NCBI RefSeq assembly: GCF_030238365.1
Contig: NZ_JASSOT010000063.1
Coordinates: 1-64,000 of the forward strand
Source: Lelliottia wanjuensis
GTDB lineage: Bacteria; Pseudomonadota; Gammaproteobacteria; Enterobacterales; Enterobacteriaceae
DNA length: 64,000 bases
Reading direction: 5' to 3'
Part shown: positions 55,123-63,691 of the stretch, piece after piece
Layout of the letters: each line of letters opens with the position of its first letter
Position numbering within the stretch: the first letter of the stretch is position 1
Translations under genes and position numbers: made by a program
The notes under the pieces: generated by a model
Database searches by the model: none
Told to the model about the DNA's origin: nothing
The model's input: the letters and a program-made list of their open reading frames with translations, nothing else

Positions 55123-57399
55123 ATGAACAACAAACGCCGCTCGGTTCCAGGAATCAGGCACTATGATGGTCCTGCCGGTGGATGGGGCGCGCTGAAAGCG
55201 ACCGCCATCGCCGTTCGCACGCAGATGGATACCCTCTATGCCCCCGCCACTCTGCTTCGCACCAACCAGCCTGACGGATTTGACTGCCCCGGCTGCGCCT
55301 GGCCCGACAAAGAGCACAAATCCACCTTCCAGTTCTGCGAAAATGGCGCCAAAGCCGTCACCTGGGAAGCAACCAGCAAACGCGTCACGCCGGCCTTTTT
55401 CGCTGAAAACACGGTGTCTTCCCTGCTGGCAAAAAGCGACTTCGAACTCGAAGGCTACGGGCGTTTGACCCATCCGCTGGTGTATCACCCGGAGAGCGAC
55501 ACCTTCCGCCCGGTCGAGTGGGAACAGGCGTTCGCGCGCATCGGCGAGATCCTGCGCGAACTCCCGCTGGATGCGGTTGAGTTTTACACCTCGGGGCGCG
55601 CGTCGAACGAAGCGGCCTATCTGTTCCAGCTGTTCGCCCGCGAGCTCGGCACCAATAATTTTCCTGATTGTTCCAATATGTGCCACGAAGCCACCAGCGT
55701 CGGTTTGCCGCGCTCGATTGGCATCGGGAAAGGCACCGTATCGCTGGACGATTTTGATAACACCGAGCTGGTGATTTCGATTGGGCATAACCCCGGCACC
55801 AACCACCCGCGGATGATGGGCACGCTGCACGAGCTGGCCCGGCGCAATGTGCCGATTATCGTGCTCAATCCGATGCGCGAGCGCGCCCTGGAGCGCTTTG
55901 CCGATCCGCAAAGCGTGGTGGAGATGGCAACCTACAGCTCCACCGATATCGCCTCGACCTATTTCCAGGTCAAAGCGGGCGGTGACGCCGCCGCGCTGAA
56001 AGGCATCGCAAAACATTTGCTGGAATTTGAAAACGCACTGGATCAGGCGTTTATCGCCACCCACACCCAGGGATTCGAAGAGTTTGCGGCAGATATTCAG
56101 GCGACCAATTGGGAATCGATTGAGCGCGAGTCGGGCCTGACGCGTCAGGATTTGCATCAGGTCGCCGCGGCCTACGCCAAATCGAACGCCACCATCATCA
56201 CCTACGGCATGGGCATCACCCAGCACAACAAAGGCACCTCCAACGTGCGCCTGATTGCCGACCTGCTGCTGATGCGCGGCAATATCGGCAAGCCGGGCGC
56301 GGGGATTTGCCCCCTGCGTGGCCACTCGAACGTACAGGGCAACCGCACCGTCGGGATCTCCGAAAAACCGACCGCAGCGTTTCTTGGCAAAATCGAAGAG
56401 GTGTTTGGCTTTACGCCGCCTGCGGCGCACGGCCACGACGCGGTGCAGGCCATCGAGGCGATGATCAACGGCTCGGCGAAGGCGATGCTCTGCCTTGGCG
56501 GCAATTTCGCGGTGGCGATGCCCGATCATGCCCGCGCGTTTCCGGCGATGCGCAGCCTGGATCTCAGCGTCCACGTCGGGACCAAGCTCAACCGCACCCA
56601 CCTGCTCACCGCCAAAGAGACGTATCTGTTCCCCTGTCTGGGCCGCACGGAGCTGGATATGCAGCAGACCGGCCGACAGTCCATCACCGTGGAAGATTCC
56701 ATGTCGATGGTGCATGCCTCTTCCGGCAAGCTCAAACCCGCTTCGCCCGCGCTGCGCTCCGAACCGGCGATTGTTGCCGGGCTGGCGAAAGCCACGCTGA
56801 CTCACACCAAAATCGACTGGGAAAACCTGGTGACGGATTACGATCTGATCCGCGATTTGATCGAGAAAACCATCCCCGGTTTTGAGCAGTACAACCAGCG
56901 CATCCGCGTCCCCGGCGGTTTTCGCATGCCGCTCCCGCCGACCGAGCGCGTCTGGCCGACACCAACGGGCAAAGCGATGTTCTCGGTGTTTGAGGGCGTG
57001 GATGAAAACCGGGCTGGCGTCGGTGATAACGTTCTGCGCCTGGTCACGCTTCGCAGTCACGACCAGTACAACACCACCATTTATGCCCTGGACGACCGCT
57101 ACCGCGGCGTGTTTGGCCGCCGCGATATTCTGTTTATGAACGAGGGTGACATGGCGCAGCTCGGCCTGGAGCATGGCGACCGGGTGGATATTTCCACCGC
57201 ATTGCCTGATAGCGTGCAGCATCTGGAAGACATTACCGTGGTGGCCTACAGCATCGCGGCGGGGACGGTCGGGGCCTATTATCCCGAGGCTAACGTCCTG
57301 GTTCCCCTCGATTATCTTGACAAAGACAGCGGGACACCGTCCTATAAATCGGTGCCCGTCCGGGTGACGCTGCGATCAAAAGAGATCCGCGAGATATAA
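55123..57399 (+). CDS. ydeP: YdeP/FdhF-family molybdopterin oxidoreductase
   Basis: A 758-residue bis-MGD oxidoreductase without signal peptide, homologous to E. coli YdeP along its length (759 residues). The N-terminal iron-sulfur-like region has FDCPGCAWPD, then ENGAKAVTWE, FYTSGRASNEAAYLFQLFARELGTNNFPDCSNMCHE, IGHNPGTNHPRM, NIGKPGAGICPLRGHSNVQG and the C-terminal dinucleotide-binding SHDQYNTTIY. In E. coli ydeP is switched on by EvgA and raises acid resistance. Whether this gene is the orthologue or a paralogue is uncertain. Start MNNKRRSVPG has GGAG 6 bases upstream. Confidence 0.85.
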   Translation: MNNKRRSVPGIRHYDGPAGGWGALKATAIAVRTQMDTLYAPATLLRTNQPDGFDCPGCAWPDKEHKSTFQFCENGAKAVTWEATSKRVTPAFFAENTVSSLLAKSDFELEGYGRLTHPLVYHPESDTFRPVEWEQAFARIGEILRELPLDAVEFYTSGRASNEAAYLFQLFARELGTNNFPDCSNMCHEATSVGLPRSIGIGKGTVSLDDFDNTELVISIGHNPGTNHPRMMGTLHELARRNVPIIVLNPMRERALERFADPQSVVEMATYSSTDIASTYFQVKAGGDAAALKGIAKHLLEFENALDQAFIATHTQGFEEFAADIQATNWESIERESGLTRQDLHQVAAAYAKSNATIITYGMGITQHNKGTSNVRLIADLLLMRGNIGKPGAGICPLRGHSNVQGNRTVGISEKPTAAFLGKIEEVFGFTPPAAHGHDAVQAIEAMINGSAKAMLCLGGNFAVAMPDHARAFPAMRSLDLSVHVGTKLNRTHLLTAKETYLFPCLGRTELDMQQTGRQSITVEDSMSMVHASSGKLKPASPALRSEPAIVAGLAKATLTHTKIDWENLVTDYDLIRDLIEKTIPGFEQYNQRIRVPGGFRMPLPPTERVWPTPTGKAMFSVFEGVDENRAGVGDNVLRLVTLRSHDQYNTTIYALDDRYRGVFGRRDILFMNEGDMAQLGLEHGDRVDISTALPDSVQHLEDITVVAYSIAAGTVGAYYPEANVLVPLDYLDKDSGTPSYKSVPVRVTLRSKEIREI

Positions 57400-57412
57400 A
57401 AGAGACGATGTG

Positions 57413-58153
57413 ATGTTGATGAAAACAAAAGCGCTGCCACGGAACGAGGTCAGCATGGAATTTCGCGCCGGGATCACCGCCTGTCTGCCGACCATCCCCG
57501 GCTACTGGAGCATCGGCTTTGCCGCCGGAGCCATCGGTACCCTCGCCGGGTTTACGACTTTACAAACTGCCCTGCTGGCGAGCGCGCTGTACGCGGGCTC
57601 AGCCCAGTTTCTGTTCTATTCCCTGTGGGCCACCGGCGCGGAGATCGCCTCGGTGGTGCTGAGCGTCTTCCTCGTCAATCTGCGCTATTTGCTGATGAGC
57701 TCGGCGATGAGCGTATTTTTCCGCGACTACACTACATTCCAAAAAGTGGTCAGCGGGCTGCTGCTGACGGACGAAACCTTTGGCGTAGCGGTTCAGCAAG
57801 GTAGCCAGCAGAGCAACGTCCCCTTTGCATGGATGCTGGGGCTGAACATGGCCGCGTGGCTTAACTGGATCCTCGCCTGCATCGTCGGCGCGTGGCTGGC
57901 CTCCGCCCTGCCGCCGTCGTTGATGGAGGGGCTGAGCTTTAGCCTGGTGTCGATGTTTATCGGCCTGGTGCTGATGATCTGGTTCGCCAGCCGCCGCAAG
58001 GCGCTGGAGTCCTTCAGCATCGCCGCGGCGGTGGTCATTACCCTGCTGACCGCCAGCCATACGGACATGAGCGTGGTGGTGATTGTGGCAGCATCGGTGT
58101 CCGCAACCCTGGCGACCCTCGGGCTGCGCCTGTTTTATAGAGGCGGGAAATGA
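57413..58153 (+). CDS. AzlC-family branched-chain amino-acid exporter subunit
   Basis: A 246-residue membrane protein with about seven or eight helices: MEFRAGITACLPTIPGYWSIGFAAGAIGTLAGFTTLQTALLASALYAGSAQFLFYSLWA is the AzlC signature region. AzlC and AzlD export branched-chain amino acids or analogues. The start is uncertain by a few codons: ATG 57413 or 57419, or GTG 57410. It overlaps azlD by 4 bases. Confidence 0.88.
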   Translation: MLMKTKALPRNEVSMEFRAGITACLPTIPGYWSIGFAAGAIGTLAGFTTLQTALLASALYAGSAQFLFYSLWATGAEIASVVLSVFLVNLRYLLMSSAMSVFFRDYTTFQKVVSGLLLTDETFGVAVQQGSQQSNVPFAWMLGLNMAAWLNWILACIVGAWLASALPPSLMEGLSFSLVSMFIGLVLMIWFASRRKALESFSIAAAVVITLLTASHTDMSVVVIVAASVSATLATLGLRLFYRGGK

Positions 58154-58473
58154 TGGAGCGAAATATTTTACTGGCGATTATCGCCTGCGCGGTGGTGACG
58201 GCGCTGATGCGCACGGTGCCGATTCTGCTGCTCTCGCGCTTTCGGCTGGCGCCCGTGCTGCAGCAGTGGCTGAGCTTTATTCCCTCGGCGATCATGGCGG
58301 CGATTATCACAGCGGAGCTGGTCGGCAAACCGGCGCTAACTCCGTCGGGGATCAGCGTTTCGCTGCTGGCAGCCGGCGTGGCGACGGTCGCCGGGATTAT
58401 CACCCGCAGCCTGTTTGCCACGGTGATCGCCGGAATGGTGGCGTTTTCGGGGTTGAGTTATTTATTGGGGTGA
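58150..58473 (+). CDS. AzlD-family branched-chain amino-acid exporter subunit
   Basis: A 107-residue protein with four membrane helices (about 5-22, 38-58, 66-84 and 88-105). It carries the AzlD pattern AVVTALMRTVPILLLSRFRLAPVLQQWLSFIPSAIMAAII. The start overlaps the azlC-type gene (ATGATGG), so the two subunits are coupled. Confidence 0.88.
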   Translation: MMERNILLAIIACAVVTALMRTVPILLLSRFRLAPVLQQWLSFIPSAIMAAIITAELVGKPALTPSGISVSLLAAGVATVAGIITRSLFATVIAGMVAFSGLSYLLG

Positions 58474-58483
58474 TGCGGTTTGT

Positions 58484-58571
58484 TGCCGGGTGGCGGCGTT
58501 GCCTTACCCGGCCTACATTCGGGGTTTGGTCTGGATTTTGTAGGTCGGGTAAGGCGCAGCCGCCACCCGAC
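58484..58571. repeat. REP pair (BIME)
   Basis: GCCGGGTGGCGGCGTTGCC... (58484-58516) and an inverted second REP (58540-58571) joined by a short linker. They lie between the convergent azlD-type and substrate-binding-type genes. Confidence 0.88.
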
Positions 58572-58586
58572 ACTCTGGGCACAACG

Positions 58587-59369
58587 TCAAATCCGTGTCA
58601 CCCCCAACTCCGCCGCCTCATCGCGCCACGCGAGCAACAGAGAATACGGCTCGCGCGACACCGCGCTAAACCCGCCGATCAACATCGCCTCGCATACACT
58701 CCGGTATTGCGGGTCACTCACCAAACTGCTCAGCGCATCCCGCAGAAGCTCAACCGTCGAAGCCTCCCCCGCCGTGATCAGCGGCAGCCCTGGCGCGAGC
58801 GGCGTTTCCCCCACCACGCTCAAACCCTCCACTAACTCAGGCTCATGGCGCTGCAACAAGGCCCAGGTCACGCAGTCGATAGCAGCAATATCCGCGCCCC
58901 CTTCTGCCAGCGCGTTAAGCGACTGCCTGTGACTCCCGCTGAAACTCGTTTGCGCAAAAAACCGTCCCTGCTCTGCGAGCGGGGCAACCATCTTGCGCAG
59001 GGCGTTATACCCCGACTGCGAATCAATAGAATTACACACCGCCCGCTGACCGCGAAAATCCGCCAGCGTTTTGCCCGCATTCGCTTCACGCGCCACCAGA
59101 AAACTGCGGTAGAGAATCCCTTCGCAGCCGGGCGCGGTGTAGTGAAAACACCCTACCGTCTGCACCTCCGGCAGCTGTGTCACCAGCGGAAATCCGCAGG
59201 TCTGGCTGAGGAGCAGATCGCCGCTTTGCCAGTGCGCGAGCAAATCCTCTCCTGACCAGGGATTTACCGCCAGACCGCGTTCGAGCAGCAGCCTCTGCAC
59301 CGCCTGCCACAGTCGTTCATTGTCAGCCTGGTTCACGCCATACATCGGAAACGCGAGGGTATTAGTCAT
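58587..59369 (-). CDS. PhnD/SsuA-like binding protein without signal peptide
   Basis: A 260-residue protein of the phosphonate/phosphite periplasmic-binding fold (LAFPMYGVNQADNERLWQAVQRLL at the start; SIDSQSGYNALRKMVAPL near 113; ADIAAIDCVTWALLQRHEP near 160). The protein has no signal peptide and no transporter genes adjoin it. It may sense a ligand in the cytoplasm. It overlaps the upstream desaturase gene by 8 bases, so the two are co-translated. Confidence 0.78.
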   Translation of the reverse strand: MTNTLAFPMYGVNQADNERLWQAVQRLLLERGLAVNPWSGEDLLAHWQSGDLLLSQTCGFPLVTQLPEVQTVGCFHYTAPGCEGILYRSFLVAREANAGKTLADFRGQRAVCNSIDSQSGYNALRKMVAPLAEQGRFFAQTSFSGSHRQSLNALAEGGADIAAIDCVTWALLQRHEPELVEGLSVVGETPLAPGLPLITAGEASTVELLRDALSSLVSDPQYRSVCEAMLIGGFSAVSREPYSLLLAWRDEAAELGVTRI

Positions 59370-60339
59370 GTTGTTTCACACCCGGATGGACGGTGACATC
59401 GACGGCTTTCGCCCAGAAGCGGCGCAGCCATTCCCCGTAGCCGCGCACCACAAAGTGCTGGTTGCGCTGCTGATACTGCGCTTTATCGCGCAGATAGATC
59501 GCCCGCAGGCCGTACCAGGGCACGCCGGGCAGATCGTGATGCACAACATGATAGTTGAGATTGAGAAACAGCACCCGCCACACCAGGGAGGCTTCGTTAA
59601 TAACCGAGCGTGCGTGCGGATCGTCCGCCGCCTGATGTTCGAGGAACGAGCGCACTTTCGTGAGCGCCAGCGCGGGATAACTCACCGCGACCACAAAATA
59701 CAGCGCTGAAAAGCCGACCATTTCCATCAAGGCAAACAGCGGCACCAGCAGCGCGCCGTGAATCAGCCACATCGCCATACTCCTGCGCTCCAGATAGCGA
59801 AACGCCCGGTATGCGCCCGCAAGCGTCTGGGCAATATCCAGTAGCGGCGCCAGCATCAGCCGACCGGGAAAGGTATTGCGCGCATGAATCAGCTTGCGCT
59901 GCCAGGGGGTGAATGTTGCCCAGGTTTCAGCGGTGAAATAGTAGGATTCGGGGTCGTCCACCGGAACCGTCAGATGGTCATGATTGTGATGCGCCAGATG
60001 CGAATCGCGATACAGCCCGTACGGGTACCACACCGCCAGCGGCAGCGTGCCGAGCAGTTGGTTAAACCAGGCGATACGCGTCGGATGCCCGTGGATCAGC
60101 TCGTGCTGAAGCGACATATACCAGGCGGTAAACCCAATCAGCAGCAGCGTGGCGGGCATTCGTCCAAGGGTTTGCCAGTAAAACAGCGTGGCAAACCAGC
60201 CGCCGTAAATGACGACGATTAACCCCCAGGTGGGGAATTCGCTGCGCCAGAGCCAGCTTTGGGAGAGCTGGCGAAGTGTATCGCGTTGCTGTGGGTGTAA
60301 ATAGAGAGGCGACCGTTGACCCATGTGTTTCAATGCCAT
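59362..60339 (-). CDS. Membrane fatty-acid desaturase
   Basis: A 325-residue di-iron membrane desaturase/hydroxylase. Three histidine boxes: HELIHGH (79-85), HLAHHNH (114-120) and NYHVVHH (about 263-269). Membrane helices at about 38-55, 62-80, 185-205 and 208-225. Oxygen-dependent, using a ferredoxin or similar donor not encoded nearby. Substrate (fatty acid, carotenoid or alkane) not predictable. Coupled to the binding-protein gene. Confidence 0.85.
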   Translation of the reverse strand: MALKHMGQRSPLYLHPQQRDTLRQLSQSWLWRSEFPTWGLIVVIYGGWFATLFYWQTLGRMPATLLLIGFTAWYMSLQHELIHGHPTRIAWFNQLLGTLPLAVWYPYGLYRDSHLAHHNHDHLTVPVDDPESYYFTAETWATFTPWQRKLIHARNTFPGRLMLAPLLDIAQTLAGAYRAFRYLERRSMAMWLIHGALLVPLFALMEMVGFSALYFVVAVSYPALALTKVRSFLEHQAADDPHARSVINEASLVWRVLFLNLNYHVVHHDLPGVPWYGLRAIYLRDKAQYQQRNQHFVVRGYGEWLRRFWAKAVDVTVHPGVKQHD

Positions 60340-60435
60340 TTCCGTAATATGACGTTATCCCACGAAGATGTGAGATAACGTCGGAAATCACAAAGAATTT
60401 AAATGGTAATGCTTTGCCAGATATTGCGCATTATT

Positions 60436-60521
60436 GCCGGGTGGCGCTGCGCTTACCCGGCCTACAAATACGTCAACATTCGTGGTTTTGTAGGTCGGGT
60501 AAGGCGAAGCCGCCACCCGAC
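60436..60521. repeat. REP pair (BIME)
   Basis: GCCGGGTGGCGCTGCGCTT... (60436-60466) and the inverse unit GTAGGTCGGGTAAGGCGAAG... (60490-60521), between the desaturase and catA genes. Confidence 0.88.
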
Positions 60522-60535
60522 AATGTCCTCGCGCG

Positions 60536-61462
60536 TTATTCCTTCACCCGCGCACGCTTGCCGCGCTCTTCTTCGTGGCTGTCGGCACTGGTCACTAAGG
60601 CGAAATCAAAACTGACCTCCGTATGCGGGCCATTAATATCGCGCTCCTGCGATACCTTGCTGTCGGTGATTTTAATTGGATCGGCGATCAGCTCTTCGCG
60701 GGTGGCAAAGGCAAAATCGTCCCACAGATATTCATCGCCGTTGAGGTTAATCTGAGTGGTGAGATGTTTAAAGCCCGGCGCGGAGACAAAGAAATGCACA
60801 TGCGCCGGGCGATTGCCGTGACGCCCCAGCCCATTGAGCAGTTTTTGCGTTGGTCCATCCGGCGGGCAGCCGTAGCCGCATGGCACGATGCTGCGCACCG
60901 CGTAGCGACCATCCGCGCCGGTTTTTACGCGGCGGCGGAGGTTGTATTCGCTCTGCGACGCATCAAAGAACGAGTAGCCGCCGAGCGTGTTGGCGTGCCA
61001 GATATCGACAATCGCCCCGGCCACCGGTTTGCCGTGCAGATCGGTGATGGTCCCGTGCAGCCACATGGTTTCGGCCTTCTCGCTACCGTCGTCCATGCGG
61101 GCGTAACCCTCACTCAATGGCGCGTTCGCCACGTACAGCGGCCCTTCGATGGTGCGCGGCGTGCCGACGTCATTGCCCGTCGCCGCCTCTTTCTCGTCGG
61201 CACGCATATCGAGGTAATGCTCCAGCCCGAGCCCTGCCGCCAGCAGCGCCGCCTCTTTGCGCTCGCCGAGTTCGTTGAGATAATTCACCGCCAGCCAGAA
61301 CTCTTCGTCGGTGATATCGAACTTTTTAATGGTCGCGCACAGGTCACCGAGGAGCTGATGCATAATCGTTTTAAAACGCTCGTTACCCTGGGCAGAATTT
61401 AATCCGCTGCTGATGGCGAGTAATGTTTCCAGTTCGGTTTGTTTGGTTGGATTGACTGACAT
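60536..61462 (-). CDS. catA: Catechol 1,2-dioxygenase
   Basis: Intradiol ring-cleaving enzyme that turns catechol into cis,cis-muconate. 308 residues. It has the helical N-terminal linker domain and a C-terminal beta sandwich. Iron ligands of the family are visible: Tyr in GPLYVANAP near 110 region, Tyr in YNLRRRVKT and the two His in GNRPAHVHFFVSAPGFKHLTTQ. Last gene of the leftward catechol operon, 39 bases after catC. Its name is shared with chloramphenicol acetyltransferase genes, which are unrelated. Confidence 0.95.
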   Translation of the reverse strand: MSVNPTKQTELETLLAISSGLNSAQGNERFKTIMHQLLGDLCATIKKFDITDEEFWLAVNYLNELGERKEAALLAAGLGLEHYLDMRADEKEAATGNDVGTPRTIEGPLYVANAPLSEGYARMDDGSEKAETMWLHGTITDLHGKPVAGAIVDIWHANTLGGYSFFDASQSEYNLRRRVKTGADGRYAVRSIVPCGYGCPPDGPTQKLLNGLGRHGNRPAHVHFFVSAPGFKHLTTQINLNGDEYLWDDFAFATREELIADPIKITDSKVSQERDINGPHTEVSFDFALVTSADSHEEERGKRARVKE

Positions 61463-61501
61463 TGCGTATTCCTCTTGTAGGGTAAGGTTTATTATTAGGT
61501 G

Positions 61502-61792
61502 TTACGACTTTTCGGAATAAATAGATGACGGGTGTTCGCACAAGGGCTGCACCGTGATGTCCATATACGGAAATAGCGGCAGGCCGGTTATTATCTCGTG
61601 CAGCTCCTGATTATCTTTCACCTCAAACAGACTGACGTTGGCGTATTGTCCGACCACTCGCCAGATATGCAGCCATTTCCCTTCGCGCTGTAATTGCTGC
61701 GAATAGGCTTTTTCTCTGGCTTTTATTTCTTCTGCCTGGGCTGCGGGCAGCGTGGCGGGAATATTCACCGTCATCTCGACTTTAAATAGCAT
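61502..61792 (-). CDS. catC: Muconolactone delta-isomerase
   Basis: A 96-residue decameric-type isomerase converting muconolactone to 3-oxoadipate enol-lactone: MLFKVEMTVNIPATLPAAQA at the start, then EKAYSQQLQREGKWLHIWRVVGQYANVSLF. The start ATG follows the catB stop by 2 bases. A long open frame extends upstream through catB on the same strand, but the homology begins only here. Confidence 0.93.
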   Translation of the reverse strand: MLFKVEMTVNIPATLPAAQAEEIKAREKAYSQQLQREGKWLHIWRVVGQYANVSLFEVKDNQELHEIITGLPLFPYMDITVQPLCEHPSSIYSEKS

Positions 61793-61794
61793 GC

Positions 61795-62919
61795 TCAGTT
61801 CCTCTCTTTTCTGGCGTAATAACGCAGTTTGTCTTCGTCGATCTCGACGCCCAGGCCCGGCCCCTGCGGTAGGGTCACCTGGCCGTCGCGGAAATCGAGA
61901 GGGTTTGCCACGATGTCGTCTTTCAGCAGCAGCGGGCCGAACATCTCGGTGCCCCACTGCATGTTGATCGTCGACCAGGCGTGAAGAGAGGCCACCGTGC
62001 CGAGCGTCCCCTCCAGCATCGTCCCGCCGTACAGCGCCACGCCTGCCGCCTGTGCCGTATGCGCCAGCTTCAGCGCCTGCGCCGGACCGCCCGCTTTGGC
62101 GATTTTCAGGGCATAGGCCCCGGTAAAGCCGCCGCTCGCCAGGGCATAGCCGTCGTGAAGGGTTGCCACCGCCTCGTCCGCCAGGATTGGCAGGGTAAAG
62201 CGCTGGCTCAGCGTAATGAGACCGCGCGTGTCCCAGAGTGGGATCGGCTGCTCGACCAGGTCGATTCCGCCCGCCTGTAACCGCGTCATGCCCTGGATCG
62301 CGCTGGTCAGATCCCACGCCTGATTCACATCCACACGAATGCTGACCTCCTCACCCAGCGCCGACTTGATCGCCAGGGCGTGGCGAATATCGCTGTGCAG
62401 CTCGCCCGCGCCGATTTTCAGCTTGAAGGTGTTATGCCGCCCCTCGGCCAGCAGGCGTTTCCCCTCATCGATGTCTTTATGAGTGTTGCCGCTCGCCAGG
62501 GTCCAGAGCACCGGTAGACGTGGCGTGAGTGCCCCGCCGAGCAGGCTGCTGACGGGCACATTGAGCTGTTTGCCGAGCGCGTCGAGAAACGCGGTTTCGA
62601 GTGCAGATTTGGCAAAGGTGTTGCCTTTAACGCTGGCGTTCATCTTCCCGGCGAGCGATGCGACGCCGCTAAACGTCTGGCCGCACAGCAGCGGCGCGAG
62701 ATAGGTTTCGATTGCCGAGCGAATGCCTTCCGGGCTTTCCGCCCCGTAGCTCAGCCCGCCGATAGTGGTGGCTTCCCCCCATCCGACCACGCCCTGCGCG
62801 CATTCCATGCGCACAATGGTCAGGGTCTGGCAGCCCATGGTCGCCATCGACAGCTTGTGCGGGCGGATGGTTGGGATATCCACCAGCCAACAGGTGATGG
62901 ATTCAATGGTGAGGCTCAT
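61795..62919 (-). CDS. catB: Muconate cycloisomerase
   Basis: Enolase-superfamily enzyme that cyclises cis,cis-muconate to muconolactone. 374 residues: capping domain (residues 1-130) and barrel with catalytic KLKIG (Lys about 165-167), metal ligands in VDVNQAW, LVEQP and ADEA, and a C-terminal Glu in GGTMLEGTLG. It overlaps pcaD by 17 bases and is followed by catC after 2 bases. Confidence 0.95.
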   Translation of the reverse strand: MSLTIESITCWLVDIPTIRPHKLSMATMGCQTLTIVRMECAQGVVGWGEATTIGGLSYGAESPEGIRSAIETYLAPLLCGQTFSGVASLAGKMNASVKGNTFAKSALETAFLDALGKQLNVPVSSLLGGALTPRLPVLWTLASGNTHKDIDEGKRLLAEGRHNTFKLKIGAGELHSDIRHALAIKSALGEEVSIRVDVNQAWDLTSAIQGMTRLQAGGIDLVEQPIPLWDTRGLITLSQRFTLPILADEAVATLHDGYALASGGFTGAYALKIAKAGGPAQALKLAHTAQAAGVALYGGTMLEGTLGTVASLHAWSTINMQWGTEMFGPLLLKDDIVANPLDFRDGQVTLPQGPGLGVEIDEDKLRYYARKERN

Positions 62920-63682
62920 GCTCGGCTCCTGCGGTTAAAAAGGTGATCACATGCTGGTTAAACGCCGCCGCGCAGGCGACATTCGACAGGTGTGAGGCGG
63001 GTAAAATCAGAAAGTGCGCGTGGGGGGCATCGACCACGATAGCTTCGGCGTCTCGCGAGGTGGTGACAGTGTCACTTTCCCCGGCAATCACCAGCATCGG
63101 GAGCGGCATTTGCGTCAGTTCATCTCGCAGATCGGCCATCGCCAGCGCGTCGCAGCAGGCGGCGTAGCCCTCGGCGGGCGTCGCGGCGAGCTGCTCAATC
63201 AGCGGATAAACCACCTCCGGATTACTGTGGCGAAACGCAGGCGTAAACCAGCGGTCGGCGGCGCTCTCGGCAACCGGGTTCATGCCCTGCGCGCGCACCG
63301 TCGCGGCACGCTCACGCCAGCCCGCCTCCTGCCCAATTCGCGCGGCGGTGTTGGCCACCACAATTCGCTGAAATCGCTCCGGCGCGTGGCGGTTGAGCCA
63401 CATCCCGGTCATCCCGCCAAGCGAGATCCCGCAAAAACAGGCCCGCTCCACGTCGAGATGATCCAGCCGGGCAATCACGTCCTGCCCGAGTCGCTCGAGG
63501 GTGACGGGCTGTTGCCCGACGGCTGAACGCCCGTGTCCGCGCGTGTTGTAGCGCAGCACGCGAAAATGTTGCGTCAGCGCTGGGATTTGCGCCTGCCACA
63601 TCTCCCAGGTAGTGCCTAACGAATTCGACAGCACCAGCAGCGGCGCGTCCTCCGGGCCATCAAGCCGATACTCAATCTCCAT
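62903..63682 (-). CDS. pcaD: 3-oxoadipate enol-lactonase
   Basis: A 259-residue alpha/beta hydrolase that opens 3-oxoadipate enol-lactone. Nucleophile elbow GISLGG (Ser87), oxyanion region LSNSLGTTWEMW, the acid in VIAGESDTVT near 200 and the catalytic His in ASHLSNVACAAAF near 232. It lies 9 bases after the CoA-transferase gene and overlaps catB, so it is central in the operon. Confidence 0.93.
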   Translation of the reverse strand: MEIEYRLDGPEDAPLLVLSNSLGTTWEMWQAQIPALTQHFRVLRYNTRGHGRSAVGQQPVTLERLGQDVIARLDHLDVERACFCGISLGGMTGMWLNRHAPERFQRIVVANTAARIGQEAGWRERAATVRAQGMNPVAESAADRWFTPAFRHSNPEVVYPLIEQLAATPAEGYAACCDALAMADLRDELTQMPLPMLVIAGESDTVTTSRDAEAIVVDAPHAHFLILPASHLSNVACAAAFNQHVITFLTAGAEHEPHH

Positions 63683-63691
63683 AGATTCTCC

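Noticed and set aside
55063-57222. 719-codon open frame antisense to ydeP
   Set aside because: A shadow of the high-GC coding strand. The sense protein is homologous to YdeP throughout; the antisense product is low-complexity.
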